From Tsuneonella sp. CC-YZS046 (lineage in GTDB: Bacteria; Pseudomonadota; Alphaproteobacteria; Sphingomonadales; Sphingomonadaceae): 64,000 bases of DNA. The notes under the pieces are model-generated. The model did no database searches. It saw only the letters and a program-made list of their open reading frames with translations, and had not been told where the DNA came from. The DNA is taken from contig NZ_CP141590.1 of NCBI RefSeq assembly GCF_035581365.1, positions 868,001 through 932,000 of the forward strand, in the 5' to 3' direction. Made by a program: the position numbers and the translations under genes. How positions within the stretch are numbered: the first letter of the stretch is position 1; each line of letters begins with the position of its first letter. Shown piece after piece: positions 35,220-44,136 of this stretch.

Positions 35220-36148
35220 TCCTCGCGCTGGCAGGGGGCGTGGGCGGCGCCCGGCTCGCCAACGGGCTGGCGGCCATTCTGCAGCCGGGGAAACTGCGGA
35301 TAGTCGTCAATACGGCGGACGATTTCGATCATCTGGGCCTGCGTATCTGCCCGGATCTCGATACCGTCACCTACACGCTTGCGGGCCGGAACAACCGGGA
35401 GCTTGGCTGGGGCATTGCGGGCGAGAGCTGGGCATTCCTCGACATGCTGGGCGAATTGGGCGGGGAAGACTGGTTCCGCCTCGGCGATCGGGACATGGCG
35501 ATGCATGTCCTGCGGACCGCCCTTTTACGTGAGCAGACCCTTTCGGAGGTGACGGCGAGACTGACGCAGCGGCTCGGAATCACTCATCCGATCATTCCGA
35601 TGAGCGACGATCCGGTGCGCAGCATGGTGCTGACGGATGAAGGGGAATTGCCCTTCCAGCATTATTTCGTGCGGCGGCAATGCGCGCCGTGCTTTCAATC
35701 CATCCGCTTCGAGGGGGTAGACAAGGCGCGGCCGAGCGCGGGATTTCTGGCGGCTCTCGATGATCCGGCGCTGGAAGCGATTGTGATCTGTCCCTCGAAT
35801 CCGGTGCTGAGCATCGACCCTATCCTGGCCTTGCCGGGACTGCGGCACAGGCTGGAGCAACGGCGCGTGCCGGTGGTGGCGGTTTCGCCATTCATTGGCG
35901 GAAAAGCGGTGAAGGGGCCGGCAGCCAAGATCATGGCGGAACTGGGCATGGCCGCAACGGCGGAAACGATCATTCGGCACTATGGGAGCCTGCTGGATGG
36001 GCTTGTCATCGATCACGCGGATGCCGAAAATGCGGCGGATGGCTGTCCTGCCATCCTGGCGACGGATACGCTGATGCGGGATGATGAGGATCAGGCCCGG
36101 CTGGCGCGTGAGGTGCTGGCCTTCGCCCGCACTCTTGCGCGAGGTTGA
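35216..36148 (+). CDS. cofD: 2-phospho-L-lactate transferase (F420-0 forming)
   Basis: A 310-aa CofD/FbiA-family protein. The N-terminal LALAGGVGGARLANGLA is the nucleotide/FO-binding glycine loop; VVNTADDFDHLGLRICPDLDTV and LTQRLGI, then IICPSNPVLSIDPILALPG complete the diagnostic set. It transfers the phospholactyl-type side chain from the activated guanosine intermediate to FO. Its ATGA start overlaps cofE and it is followed 4 nt later by cofC. Length is typical. Confidence 0.94.
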   Translation: MILALAGGVGGARLANGLAAILQPGKLRIVVNTADDFDHLGLRICPDLDTVTYTLAGRNNRELGWGIAGESWAFLDMLGELGGEDWFRLGDRDMAMHVLRTALLREQTLSEVTARLTQRLGITHPIIPMSDDPVRSMVLTDEGELPFQHYFVRRQCAPCFQSIRFEGVDKARPSAGFLAALDDPALEAIVICPSNPVLSIDPILALPGLRHRLEQRRVPVVAVSPFIGGKAVKGPAAKIMAELGMAATAETIIRHYGSLLDGLVIDHADAENAADGCPAILATDTLMRDDEDQARLAREVLAFARTLARG

Positions 36149-36152
36149 GACA

Positions 36153-36758
36153 ATGGCGGATCTTCGGGTCCTGATCGCGGTGCGCCCGGTGGAGGATGGC
36201 AAGAGTCGGCTGGCTTCCGTGCTTCCAGCGGACAAGCGGAGCATCCTCAACCAGCGGCTTTTCGATCATGTATGCGAGATTGGCCTGTCGTTCCTGCCAG
36301 CGGATCGGATCATTATCGTCAGCCGCTCGCGGGCCTTGCTCGAGCAAAGCCGGGCAAGGGGGATGGAAGCTGTGCTGGAACAGGGTTCCGGCCTGAATGA
36401 AGCGCTGGAGCAAGGCGCGGCGGTCGCCGCATCGCAGGGCTCCGGCCCGCTTCTTGCCCTGGCGACCGATCTGCCGGGCTTGGGGCATGGCGATCTTGCC
36501 GCGATGGTCGAGGCATCGAGAACGGCGGATGTCGTCATTGCCCTGGATCACGCCGGGCGGGGCACCAATGCGCTGCTGATGGCGCGGCCCCATGCGATTC
36601 CCTTCCGCTATGGCCCCGGCAGTCTCGCCGCCCATATATCGGCCGCGCGCGAAGCCGGGTTGGCGCATGTTCTGGTCGAACGGCCGGGGCTGGCGCTGGA
36701 TGTGGATACCGCAGAGGACCTGGCCCGCCTGCAATGGGCGGATATCGTTACGCCCTGA
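36153..36758 (+). CDS. cofC: 2-phospho-L-lactate (or phosphoenolpyruvate) guanylyltransferase
   Basis: A 201-aa CofC/FbiD-family nucleotidyltransferase. LIAVRPVEDGKSRLASVL is the GTP-binding start, ALATDLPGLGHGDLAAMVE the metal-binding core and DHAGRGTNALLMARP plus LALDVDTAEDLA the C-terminal signatures. It makes the activated side-chain precursor used by CofD; whether phospholactate or PEP is used differs between lineages and cannot be read from sequence. It is the last gene of the operon, ending 7 nt from the convergent PAP2 gene. Confidence 0.92.
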   Translation: MADLRVLIAVRPVEDGKSRLASVLPADKRSILNQRLFDHVCEIGLSFLPADRIIIVSRSRALLEQSRARGMEAVLEQGSGLNEALEQGAAVAASQGSGPLLALATDLPGLGHGDLAAMVEASRTADVVIALDHAGRGTNALLMARPHAIPFRYGPGSLAAHISAAREAGLAHVLVERPGLALDVDTAEDLARLQWADIVTP

Positions 36759-36765
36759 AAAGGCT

Positions 36766-37860
36766 TCAGGCCGTAATCGTGCCTGGCCTGCTGGCGATGC
36801 TTGGGGCAAGGGCGGCGCTTGCCCGGTCCCACCAGACGAAGACGGCCTGCGAGAGCTTCCAGATCAGCCATGTCGCGATGATCGCGAAGGCGCCGTCCAG
36901 CGCGTAATGATAGGCGAGATGGATCGAGGCGATCCAGATCAGCAGGACAAAAGCGAGGCAATATGGCGCGACGCGGTGCGAAACATGGCGGATGGCAAGA
37001 TAGAAGAGAAACGCCATGGCCACATGCATCGAAGGCATGGCGCTGATCCCCGCTCCATGGCCGGGTCCTTGCGCCAGATAGGCGTCCAGCAGCATCTGCT
37101 GCACATCGAGCACCATGATCGGAAACTGGCCGTCGGCCCGGTGCAGATAGGCCATCTGGCTGGCGAAGGTTCGATCGCCCAGGATCGGTTCGAGGAAGCA
37201 GGGGCCTATGCTGGAAAAGGCAATGGCCAATACGAAGCCGGTGATTAGCCAGGTGAGCACCAGCGCCAGGAAGTAGCGCCGGCGGATCGAATCCGCCTGT
37301 GGCGCGAGCAGAATGAACAGCGAGCCGGGATAAACCAGCAGGAACCACCCATGGTAGAATCCGGCAAGGATCGAGCTGATCAGCGGATAACCCAGCACGG
37401 GTTGCAGCAATATCCATGGATCGGTGCCGAAGATGGCCCGGTCCCACGCGATCAGCGTGGCGTCCCAGGTGTAAGGCTGGAAAAGCGGGATCAACGGCTT
37501 GAGCATCGCGAAAAGCGGCAGGAGCAGGGCGAGCACCAGAAACAGCGGCAGGCGGGCGAGCAATCTGGCGAGGAAGGATGGCTCGGCATAGCGCTTGCCC
37601 AGAAAGGCGAGTGGCGATGCCGGGCGGTGTTTCGCCAGCGCGGCCACGGCGTCCGCGATCAGTATCAGCCCCAGCCCTTTCGGATAAAGGTCCGCGTTAT
37701 GCAGGATCACCGAAAGCGGGAAGGGAAGCCCGACCTGCATGAGGATGCCAGCCGAGATGCTGAAAAGCAGCCCCGAAATGACGAAGACCGGGATTTGGCC
37801 GACAAGCTCGGCGCGATATCCGTCATTGCGGAAATGCTGCAAGATTTCACGCCGGCCCAT
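36766..37860 (-). CDS. PAP2-family membrane enzyme, Aur1/inositolphosphotransferase-like
   Basis: A 364-aa polytopic membrane protein with about eight helices. The phosphatase/transferase core is SAMPSMHVAMAF, then IHLAYHYALDGAFA, which parallels the SMPSLH and HYxxDxxxG motifs of fungal Aur1 inositol-phosphorylceramide synthase more than the classic PAP2 SGHS form. Such proteins transfer phospho-head groups onto lipids. Sphingomonads make ceramide-based lipids, and psd-pssA lie divergently next door, so a sphingolipid head-group role is a reasonable hypothesis. A GGAG 5 nt upstream of 37860 supports the start. Confidence 0.78.
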   Translation of the reverse strand: MGRREILQHFRNDGYRAELVGQIPVFVISGLLFSISAGILMQVGLPFPLSVILHNADLYPKGLGLILIADAVAALAKHRPASPLAFLGKRYAEPSFLARLLARLPLFLVLALLLPLFAMLKPLIPLFQPYTWDATLIAWDRAIFGTDPWILLQPVLGYPLISSILAGFYHGWFLLVYPGSLFILLAPQADSIRRRYFLALVLTWLITGFVLAIAFSSIGPCFLEPILGDRTFASQMAYLHRADGQFPIMVLDVQQMLLDAYLAQGPGHGAGISAMPSMHVAMAFLFYLAIRHVSHRVAPYCLAFVLLIWIASIHLAYHYALDGAFAIIATWLIWKLSQAVFVWWDRASAALAPSIASRPGTITA

Positions 37861-37995
37861 GCCCACTCCAAGCCCCAACTCGCTGAAAATGATAAGGGAA
37901 AGAGTTAAGCAAAGGCTTAAGGGATTCGGGGCCACCGCATTTGGCTTGTTCCGCGCGAATGCCCGCCCTACATGTCGCCGATGGCCGGAGAGATA

Positions 37996-38730
37996 ATGGA
38001 CAACCGGGGGCGGGGCGAAGCAGCTTGGCGCTGGCCCGCAATTCACGCGGAAGGCCGCAAGTTCGGGTTGATTGCGGCTGCAATCTGCCTGGTGGCGGCG
38101 TTTCTCGCGTGGGAAACCGTGGCCTGGCCGATGGCGTTCCTGACCCTCGGCGTCCTTGCGTTCTTCCGCGATCCGGAACGGGTGGTGCCGCAGGATGACA
38201 AGCTGGTGCTGTCGCCCGCGGATGGGCTGGTGGCGCTTATCCAGCAGGTGGAGCCTCCGGCGGAGCTTCAGGTGGATGACGGCAGCGGCTCGCGCGGCCT
38301 TGCTCGCGGCCCTGTCACCCGCATTTCGATTTTCATGAGCGTGTTCGACGTGCATATCAATCGCACGCCGATTGGCGGAACGGTGCGCCGCGTGGTCTAT
38401 ATTCCGGGCAAGTTCCTGAATGCCGATCTCGACAAGGCGAGCGAAGAGAATGAGCGCCAGCACATATTGATCGAGCGGCCTGACGGCGTTGCGATCGGCT
38501 TTACCCAGATCGCCGGGCTGGTTGCCCGCCGGATCGTTCCCTTCATCAAGCCGGGCGATATTCTCGCGGCCGGCCAGCGGGTCGGCCTGATCCGCTTCGG
38601 CAGCCGGGTGGACGTATATCTGCCCAAGGGCACCGATTCCCAGGTGGTTCTGGGCCAGAAGATCATCGCAGGCGAAACGGTGCTGGCCCGGATCGGTGAG
38701 CAATACACGATGGAAGGCGTCAGCCAATGA
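37996..38730 (+). CDS. psd: Phosphatidylserine decarboxylase proenzyme
   Basis: A 244-aa short-form (PSD-B type) membrane enzyme. A hydrophobic segment lies at residues ~35-60, then [18 protein letters not shown] and [11 protein letters not shown]. The autoprocessing site is in [12 protein letters not shown], with Ser203 becoming the pyruvoyl group. It decarboxylates phosphatidylserine to phosphatidylethanolamine. GGAGAG 4 nt before the ATG sets the start; pssA, making its substrate, overlaps by ATGA. Confidence 0.95.
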   Translation: MDNRGRGEAAWRWPAIHAEGRKFGLIAAAICLVAAFLAWETVAWPMAFLTLGVLAFFRDPERVVPQDDKLVLSPADGLVALIQQVEPPAELQVDDGSGSRGLARGPVTRISIFMSVFDVHINRTPIGGTVRRVVYIPGKFLNADLDKASEENERQHILIERPDGVAIGFTQIAGLVARRIVPFIKPGDILAAGQRVGLIRFGSRVDVYLPKGTDSQVVLGQKIIAGETVLARIGEQYTMEGVSQ

Positions 38731-39560
38731 GCGATGGGGATGGCTTGCGCCGGCGAGGATCTCGCCGACTCAAGCCGGGCCTTACCTTAAGGGCGCTGGT
38801 CCCCAATGCGATTACCGTGGCCGCCCTGTGTTCCGGGCTTACCGGCATCCGGTTCGCGATCGTCGGCAATTGGGAAAAAGCCATACTGATGGTGATCCTG
38901 GCCGGGCTGCTGGACGGGATCGACGGGCGCATCGCACGGTTGCTGAAGGCGCAATCGCGCTTTGGCGCGGAACTGGACAGCCTGGCCAATTCCCTGTCCT
39001 TCGGCATGGCGCCCGCGCTGATCCTGTTCCTGTGGTCCCTGCAGGATCTTCCGCGCTTCGGCTGGTTCGCCGCCCTGGCGCTCGCCATCTGCTGCGCCTT
39101 GCGGCTGGCCCGCTTCAATGCCCAGATCGACACCGACGACCAGCCCCACAAGTCCGCCGGATTCCTGACGGGAGTGCCCGCACCGGTGGGGGCAGGGCTG
39201 GCCTTCCTTCCGCTGTATCTGTGGCTGGCAAGCGGCTGGACGATCTTTCGCGAACCCGTTTTGGTCAGCGCCTGGGTCGCCCTCATCGCATTCCTGATGA
39301 TTTCGAACCTCGCCACGTTGAGTTGGACGTCGCTTCGTCCGCGCCGCAATATCCGGCTGGAAATGCTCGCCCTGGCGGGCCTTGTCTTCGCGGCCCTGCT
39401 GACCGAACCCTGGTGGACACTGGCGGCACTTTGCGCCAGCTATCTGCTCCTCATGCCCTATGGCCTGTTCAGCTATGCCCGGGCAAAGCGGGCCAGATCA
39501 TCCTCGCGCCGCCCCTTGCAGGCCGGCCCTGTCGAAACCAGCCTGACCGACCTTTCCTGA
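38727..39560 (+). CDS. pssA: CDP-diacylglycerol-serine O-phosphatidyltransferase
   Basis: A 277-aa membrane enzyme with about seven helices. The CDP-alcohol phosphotransferase motif D-G-x2-A-R-x8-G-x3-D starts at D66-G67 with A70-R71, G80 and D84; the final aspartate of the usual motif (four residues after D84) reads Asn88 here (ELDSLANSL). It makes phosphatidylserine, the substrate of the overlapping psd gene. The Asn could be a lineage trait or affect catalysis. A GAGA-rich psd tail precedes the ATG. Confidence 0.93.
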   Translation: MSDGDGLRRRGSRRLKPGLTLRALVPNAITVAALCSGLTGIRFAIVGNWEKAILMVILAGLLDGIDGRIARLLKAQSRFGAELDSLANSLSFGMAPALILFLWSLQDLPRFGWFAALALAICCALRLARFNAQIDTDDQPHKSAGFLTGVPAPVGAGLAFLPLYLWLASGWTIFREPVLVSAWVALIAFLMISNLATLSWTSLRPRRNIRLEMLALAGLVFAALLTEPWWTLAALCASYLLLMPYGLFSYARAKRARSSSRRPLQAGPVETSLTDLS

Positions 39561-39821
39561 TTACGCCGCGAGAGCAAGCTCGGGGAAATTCCTTTGCCTG
39601 TTTTGACGGGTGCCGAGCCGGGCGACGGGCAATTGCGCGACGGCGGCATGAACCTTCAGATCGACATGGCGAATCCGCACATCGCGATAATCATGGGGAG
39701 CCGCAAGTGCGCGGCGCAATTCGCCATGCAGGTGCCTTGCCTTGCGAAAAGCATCGGCAAGAACGGCGCCCGCAACGAGGGCGGACGATACAAACAACGC
39801 ACCGAGGATAGCTGTAATCAT
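39561..39821 (-). CDS. Small single-pass membrane protein behind a LexA box
   Basis: An 86-aa hypothetical protein. Residues 2-25 (ITAILGALFVSSALVAGAVL) form one transmembrane helix, followed by DAFRKARHLHGELRRALAA and a basic, His- and Arg-rich tail with no cysteines, so it is probably an inner-membrane protein with a cytoplasmic or periplasmic basic tail. GGAAAAGG precedes the ATG at 39821. A consensus SOS box lies 98 bp upstream within a TTGACA promoter. I recognise no family. The context invites comparison with small SOS-induced division inhibitors such as Caulobacter SidA, but there is no clear sequence match. Confidence 0.65.
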   Translation of the reverse strand: MITAILGALFVSSALVAGAVLADAFRKARHLHGELRRALAAPHDYRDVRIRHVDLKVHAAVAQLPVARLGTRQNRQRNFPELALAA

Positions 39822-40158
39822 GATTATGCCTTTTCCTGTGCCTATCCCTGTTTGCATCCTGTGGGAGACTTGTGGAAAACAACTCAGGGAAATGCCTTGT
39901 TCCAATGCTGGATACATATGTTCCCTTTTTGTTCCTTATGTCAAGCGCATTCTGCGTCCGGTTCGGCATTACCTGCGATGAGTTGACGCTGGATTTTGTC
40001 CCGGTTTGCCGCTAAGGGCGCGCGGTCTGTGAGCGAAGAGGCGGATTTTCCGGCCTTCAATCCCAGGCAAATCCACATGGAAGGCCCATATCCCGGTGCC
40101 GCAGCGGGTGTCCGCACGGTTCCAGTCTTCCAGAGGCATAACCGGAAAGGAAATACCT
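39822..40158. other. 337-bp intergenic region before rpsB
   Basis: Contains the LexA-type promoter at 39915-39944 reading left, and the rpsB leader reading right. The rpsB-proximal 150 bp are GC-rich and may hold an autoregulatory S2 leader, but I see no defined hairpin or promoter boxes that I would call. No convincing gene is present. Confidence 0.5.
39915..39944 (-). promoter_or_regulatory. SOS (LexA)-type promoter of the small membrane-protein gene
   Basis: On the minus strand, TTGACA (39939-39944) is a consensus -35. A CATATG-like -10 (39915-39920) lies 18 nt downstream. The spacer region carries GAAC-N7-GAAC (39920-39934; GTTC-N7-GTTC on the plus strand), exactly the alphaproteobacterial LexA recognition sequence. 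Placement between -35 and -10 is the standard repressor position. The 5' UTR to the ATG at 39821 would be about 90 nt. Confidence 0.75.
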
Positions 40159-40929
40159 ATGGCGGCTCCTACCGTCACCATGCAGCAATTGATCGAGGCC
40201 GGTGCGCATTTCGGCCACCAGACCCACCGCTGGAACCCGCGGATGAAGCCGTATATCTTCGGCTCGCGCAACGGCGTCCATATCATCGACCTGTCGCAGA
40301 CCGTGCCGCTGTTCGCCCGCGCGCTGGATTTCGTGTCCGCAACCGTCCGCGCTGGCGGCAAGGTCCTGTTCGTCGGCACCAAGCGCCAGGCGCAGGAACC
40401 GATCGCCCAAGCCGCGCGCGCCTGCGGGCAGCACTTCGTCAACCACCGCTGGCTGGGCGGCATGCTCACCAACTGGAAGACCATCAGCCAGTCGATCAAG
40501 CGGCTCAAGACCCTGGAGGAAAAGCTTTCGGGTGACACCGCGGGCCTGACCAAGAAGGAAGTCCTGCAGCTTACCCGTGAGCGCGACAAGCTCGAGCTTT
40601 CGCTGGGCGGCATCCGCGACATGGGCGGCATTCCGGACGTGATGTTCGTGATCGACGCCAACAAGGAAGAGCTGGCGATCAAGGAAGCCAACGTACTTGG
40701 CATCCCGGTCGTCGCCATCCTCGACACCAATGTCGATCCGTCGGGCATCGCATTCCCGGTTCCGGGCAATGACGACGCCAGCCGCGCCGTGCGGCTTTAT
40801 TGCGATGCGATCGCTCAGGCTGCTTCGAAGGGCGGCCAGGGTGCGGTTGTCGATTCCGGCGCCGACATCGGCGAACTCGATCAGCCGATCGAGGAGGTCG
40901 TGGTAGAAGAATCCACCGAAACGGTCTGA
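40159..40929 (+). CDS. rpsB: 30S ribosomal protein S2
   Basis: A 256-aa ribosomal protein. [21 protein letters not shown] is the S2 signature start; [14 protein letters not shown]-like and [15 protein letters not shown] plus [19 protein letters not shown] follow. The C-terminal acidic tail ([12 protein letters not shown]) is typical. GGAAAGGA 7 nt before 40159 fixes the start. It leads the conserved rpsB-tsf-pyrH-frr group. Confidence 0.98.
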   Translation: MAAPTVTMQQLIEAGAHFGHQTHRWNPRMKPYIFGSRNGVHIIDLSQTVPLFARALDFVSATVRAGGKVLFVGTKRQAQEPIAQAARACGQHFVNHRWLGGMLTNWKTISQSIKRLKTLEEKLSGDTAGLTKKEVLQLTRERDKLELSLGGIRDMGGIPDVMFVIDANKEELAIKEANVLGIPVVAILDTNVDPSGIAFPVPGNDDASRAVRLYCDAIAQAASKGGQGAVVDSGADIGELDQPIEEVVVEESTETV

Positions 40930-41014
40930 GCGCAACAGCGCCGCAACATTCCGTACCTATCGCGCCGAACCTTGCCGGGTTCGGCGCACACAAGATTTTA
41001 AAAGGATCAAACCG

Positions 41015-41944
41015 ATGGCTGCATATTCCGCCGCTGACGTGAAGAACCTGCGCGAGCGCACTGGCGCCGGCATGATGGACTGCAAGAAGGCGCTGGAGGA
41101 AACCAACGGCGATCTCGAGGCTGCGGTCGACGCGCTGCGCGCCAAGGGCCTTGCCGCCGCCCAGAAGAAATCCAGCCGCACGGCGGCGGAAGGCTTGGTC
41201 GGCGTTGCCGTTCGGGGCACCCGCGGCGTTGCCGTGGAAGTCAATTCCGAAACCGACTTCGTCGCCAAGAACGACCAGTTCCAGGATTTTGTCCGCAAGG
41301 TTACCGAGAAGGGTCTGGAGATTTCTTCGGATGACATCGAGGACCTCAAGAATGCCGCCTATCCCGATGGCGGCACGATTGCGGAGAAGCTGACCAATAA
41401 TGTCGCGACGATCGGCGAGAACCAGCAGCTGCGCCGGATGAAGAGCGTTTCGGTCGATAAGGGCCTTGTCGTGCCCTACATGCATAACGCGCTCGGCGCT
41501 AATCTGGGCAAAATCGGCGTGCTCGTCGCGCTGGAAAGCGAAGCTCCGGCCGATGTGCTCGAGGCGCTGGGCAAGCAGATCGCCATGCATATCGCCGCGG
41601 CCTTCCCGCTGTCGCTGGATGCGGATGGCCTCGATCCGGCCATGCTAGAGCGCGAGCGCGCCATCGCGGCCGAAAAGGCGGCCGAAAGCGGTAAGCCTGC
41701 CGAGGTCCAGGCGAAGATGGTGGAAGGCGCGGTGAACAAGTTCGCCAAGGAAAACGCGCTGCTCAGCCAGATCTTCGTGATGGACAACAAGACCCCGGTT
41801 GCGCAGGTGGTGGAGAAGGCCGGCAAGGAAGCCGGCGCCGCCATCGTGCTCAAGGATTATGTTCGCTTCCAGCTCGGTGAAGGCATCGAGAAGGAAGAAA
41901 GCGACTTCGCCGCCGAGGTGGCCGCCGCCGCTGCCGGCGCCTGA
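41015..41944 (+). CDS. tsf: Translation elongation factor Ts
   Basis: A 309-aa EF-Ts, which recycles GDP from EF-Tu. [21 protein letters not shown] is the N-terminal UBA-like domain; [17 protein letters not shown], then [26 protein letters not shown] are core signatures. AAGGA precedes the ATG by ~8 nt. It follows rpsB and is closed by a strong terminator at 41966-41997. Confidence 0.98.
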   Translation: MAAYSAADVKNLRERTGAGMMDCKKALEETNGDLEAAVDALRAKGLAAAQKKSSRTAAEGLVGVAVRGTRGVAVEVNSETDFVAKNDQFQDFVRKVTEKGLEISSDDIEDLKNAAYPDGGTIAEKLTNNVATIGENQQLRRMKSVSVDKGLVVPYMHNALGANLGKIGVLVALESEAPADVLEALGKQIAMHIAAAFPLSLDADGLDPAMLERERAIAAEKAAESGKPAEVQAKMVEGAVNKFAKENALLSQIFVMDNKTPVAQVVEKAGKEAGAAIVLKDYVRFQLGEGIEKEESDFAAEVAAAAAGA

Positions 41945-41965
41945 TAGAGCGCTCCAAAGTATAGG

Positions 41966-41997
41966 CCCCGCGCGGCTTCGGCGGCGCGGGGTCTTTT
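41966..41997 (+). terminator. Intrinsic terminator after tsf
   Basis: Perfect 8-bp GC stem CCCCGCGC (41966-41973) / GCGCGGGG (41984-41991), a GGCTTCGGCG loop, followed by TCTTTT. It separates rpsB-tsf from pyrH. Confidence 0.88.
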
Positions 41998-42090
41998 GTA
42001 TCCGGTGAGAGCCCGTCCGTGCCCCTTGGCAGGCGCGCCGGGCGCTCTATAAGAGCCGCCGGCCCGTCTTGTCGCGTGAGTTTTCCTCCG

Positions 42091-42813
42091 ATGCCTTTGC
42101 CGCAATTCAAGCGAATCCTGCTCAAACTTTCCGGCGAAGTGCTGATGGGGCGTCAGCAGTTCGGGCTCGATCCCGAATTCGTTACCGAGCTTGCGGCGGA
42201 GATCAAGGCGACAAAGGATACCGGGCTGGAAATCTGCCTGGTGATCGGCGGCGGCAATATCTTCCGGGGGGTGGCCGGCGCGGCCAAGGGGCTGGATCGC
42301 ACGACCGGCGATTACATGGGAATGCTGGCCACCGTGATGAACGCGCTGGCGATGCAGAACGCGCTGGAACGGCTGGGCGTGGAAACGCGTGTCCAGTCGG
42401 CGATCCCCATGGCTTCGGTATGTGAACCTTATATCCGGCGCCGTGCCGAACGGCATTTGCAGAAAGGCCGCATCGTCATTTTCGCCGCGGGAACGGGCAA
42501 CCCCTTTTTCACCACCGATACCGGCGCTGCTCTGCGCGCGGCCGAAATGGGGTGCCACGCCTTGCTCAAGGGCACCAGCGTGGATGGCGTCTACGACAGC
42601 GATCCGAAGAAAAACCCCCAGGCAAATCGTTTCGATACAATATCTTATGACAAAGTTTTGTCAGATAATCTGAAAGTTATGGATGCCGCGGCTGTCGCAT
42701 TGTGCCGGGAGAACCACATTCCCATCGTGGTCTTCTCCATTCGCGAGAAAGGCAATCTTGCGCGGGTGCTGGCTGGCGAAGGTGTCCAGACGATAGTGCA
42801 AGAGGAAGTGTGA
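42091..42813 (+). CDS. pyrH: UMP kinase
   Basis: A 240-aa hexameric amino-acid-kinase-fold UMP kinase. [41 protein letters not shown] and [13 protein letters not shown] are the conserved nucleotide- and UMP-binding segments. It phosphorylates UMP to UDP. ATG 42091 begins family sequence; the open frame back to 42019 crosses the terminator and is rejected. frr starts 3 nt after its stop. Confidence 0.97.
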   Translation: MPLPQFKRILLKLSGEVLMGRQQFGLDPEFVTELAAEIKATKDTGLEICLVIGGGNIFRGVAGAAKGLDRTTGDYMGMLATVMNALAMQNALERLGVETRVQSAIPMASVCEPYIRRRAERHLQKGRIVIFAAGTGNPFFTTDTGAALRAAEMGCHALLKGTSVDGVYDSDPKKNPQANRFDTISYDKVLSDNLKVMDAAAVALCRENHIPIVVFSIREKGNLARVLAGEGVQTIVQEEV

Positions 42814-42816
42814 ACC

Positions 42817-43374
42817 ATGGCAAAGTATGACAAGGCCGATATCGAACGGCGGATGCAGGGTGCAGTGGATTCACTGAAAGGTGATCTCACCGGCCTGCGC
42901 ACGGGCCGGGCCAATGTCGCGCTGCTCGATCCTGTGCAGGTCGAGGTTTATGGCGCGATGATGCCGCTCAACCAGGTCGCGACCGTATCGGCGCCGGAAC
43001 CGCGCATGCTGTCGGTCCAGGTGTGGGACAGATCCAATGTCATCCCGGTCGAGAAGGGCATCGCCCATGCCGGGCTGGGCCTCAATCCGATCATCGATGG
43101 CCAGACGATCCGCCTGCCGATCCCCGATCTCACCGAAGAGCGGCGCAAGGAACTCGCAAAACTTGCGGGGCAATATTCCGAGAAGGCGAAGGTCGCGATC
43201 CGCAATGTCCGCCGCGATGGAATGGAAGCTCTCAAGGAAGACGAGAAGAAGAAGGAAATCAGCGAGGACGACCGCAAACGCAAGGAAGACGAGGTCCAGA
43301 AGCTGACGGATGAATATGTGAAGCTGGCGGATGAGGCCGCGGCCCAGAAGGAAAAGGAAATCCTCGGTCAGTGA
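42817..43374 (+). CDS. frr: Ribosome recycling factor
   Basis: A 185-aa RRF. The sequence opens [17 protein letters not shown] and contains [30 protein letters not shown] and [18 protein letters not shown], the domain I/II signatures. It splits post-termination ribosomes with EF-G. The stop overlaps the uppS GTG start by 4 nt. Confidence 0.98.
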   Translation: MAKYDKADIERRMQGAVDSLKGDLTGLRTGRANVALLDPVQVEVYGAMMPLNQVATVSAPEPRMLSVQVWDRSNVIPVEKGIAHAGLGLNPIIDGQTIRLPIPDLTEERRKELAKLAGQYSEKAKVAIRNVRRDGMEALKEDEKKKEISEDDRKRKEDEVQKLTDEYVKLADEAAAQKEKEILGQ

Positions 43375-44132
43375 ATGACGAATCGTCCCCGCTTCGCTCG
43401 CGCGAGAGGACTAGTGGCGCCGGCCACTCGGCTGTGGCGGAGAAGGGCGGGCCGGCGGCACATGGCGCGCGTCATGTCGCCATCATCATGGATGGCAATG
43501 GCCGCTGGGCGAAGAAGCGTTTCCTGCCAAGGGCCGTAGGCCACACGCGTGGCGTCGAGGCTGTGCGCAACCTTGTGCGCGGTCTGCGCTCCACCGGCGT
43601 GGAAGTTCTCACCCTGTATGCCTTCTCCTCGGAGAACTGGAGGCGCTCCGAAGAGGAGATCCAGGATCTGATGGGGTTGATGCGCCACTTCATCCGCAGC
43701 GATCTTCCCGAATTCATCGCCAATGGTATTCGTCTCAGAATCATTGGCGATTACAGTATCTTTCCTGCCGATCTTGTCGAAATGATCGAAGATGCGCTGG
43801 CGCGCACCGCCGGTGGGAGGAATGGGACTCTTGCGGTGGCGCTGAATTACGGATCGCAGCAGGAAATCGTTCGCGCGGCCAAGGCCGCTGCCGCTGGCGG
43901 CGAGATTACGGCCGAAGCTATCGAGGCGGCGCTCGACACGGCCGATCTGCCTCCGCTCGATCTGCTTATCCGGACATCGGGCGAGGTTCGCCTGTCCAAT
44001 TTCCTGCTATGGCAGGCCGCCTATGCCGAGCTTTACTTCACCGATGTGCTCTGGCCGGACTTCACGCTGGCCCATCTGGAAGAGGCATTGGCCGAATTCG
44101 CGGGACGGGAGCGGCGCTTTGGCGGGCGTTGA
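43371..44132 (+). CDS. uppS: Undecaprenyl diphosphate synthase
   Basis: A 253-aa cis-prenyltransferase. [15 protein letters not shown] is the FPP-binding signature with the catalytic Asp, followed by [27 protein letters not shown] and [27 protein letters not shown]. It makes the C55 lipid carrier for peptidoglycan. The GTG start at 43371 overlaps frr by GTGA; the ~35-residue extension before VAIIMDGN is polar and variable. cdsA follows. Confidence 0.96.
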   Translation: MNDESSPLRSRERTSGAGHSAVAEKGGPAAHGARHVAIIMDGNGRWAKKRFLPRAVGHTRGVEAVRNLVRGLRSTGVEVLTLYAFSSENWRRSEEEIQDLMGLMRHFIRSDLPEFIANGIRLRIIGDYSIFPADLVEMIEDALARTAGGRNGTLAVALNYGSQQEIVRAAKAAAAGGEITAEAIEAALDTADLPPLDLLIRTSGEVRLSNFLLWQAAYAELYFTDVLWPDFTLAHLEEALAEFAGRERRFGGR

Positions 44133-44136
44133 ACCC

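Noticed and set aside
36759-36765. Terminator between cofC and the convergent PAP2 gene
   Set aside because: The gap is 7 bp with no hairpin; transcripts probably overlap.
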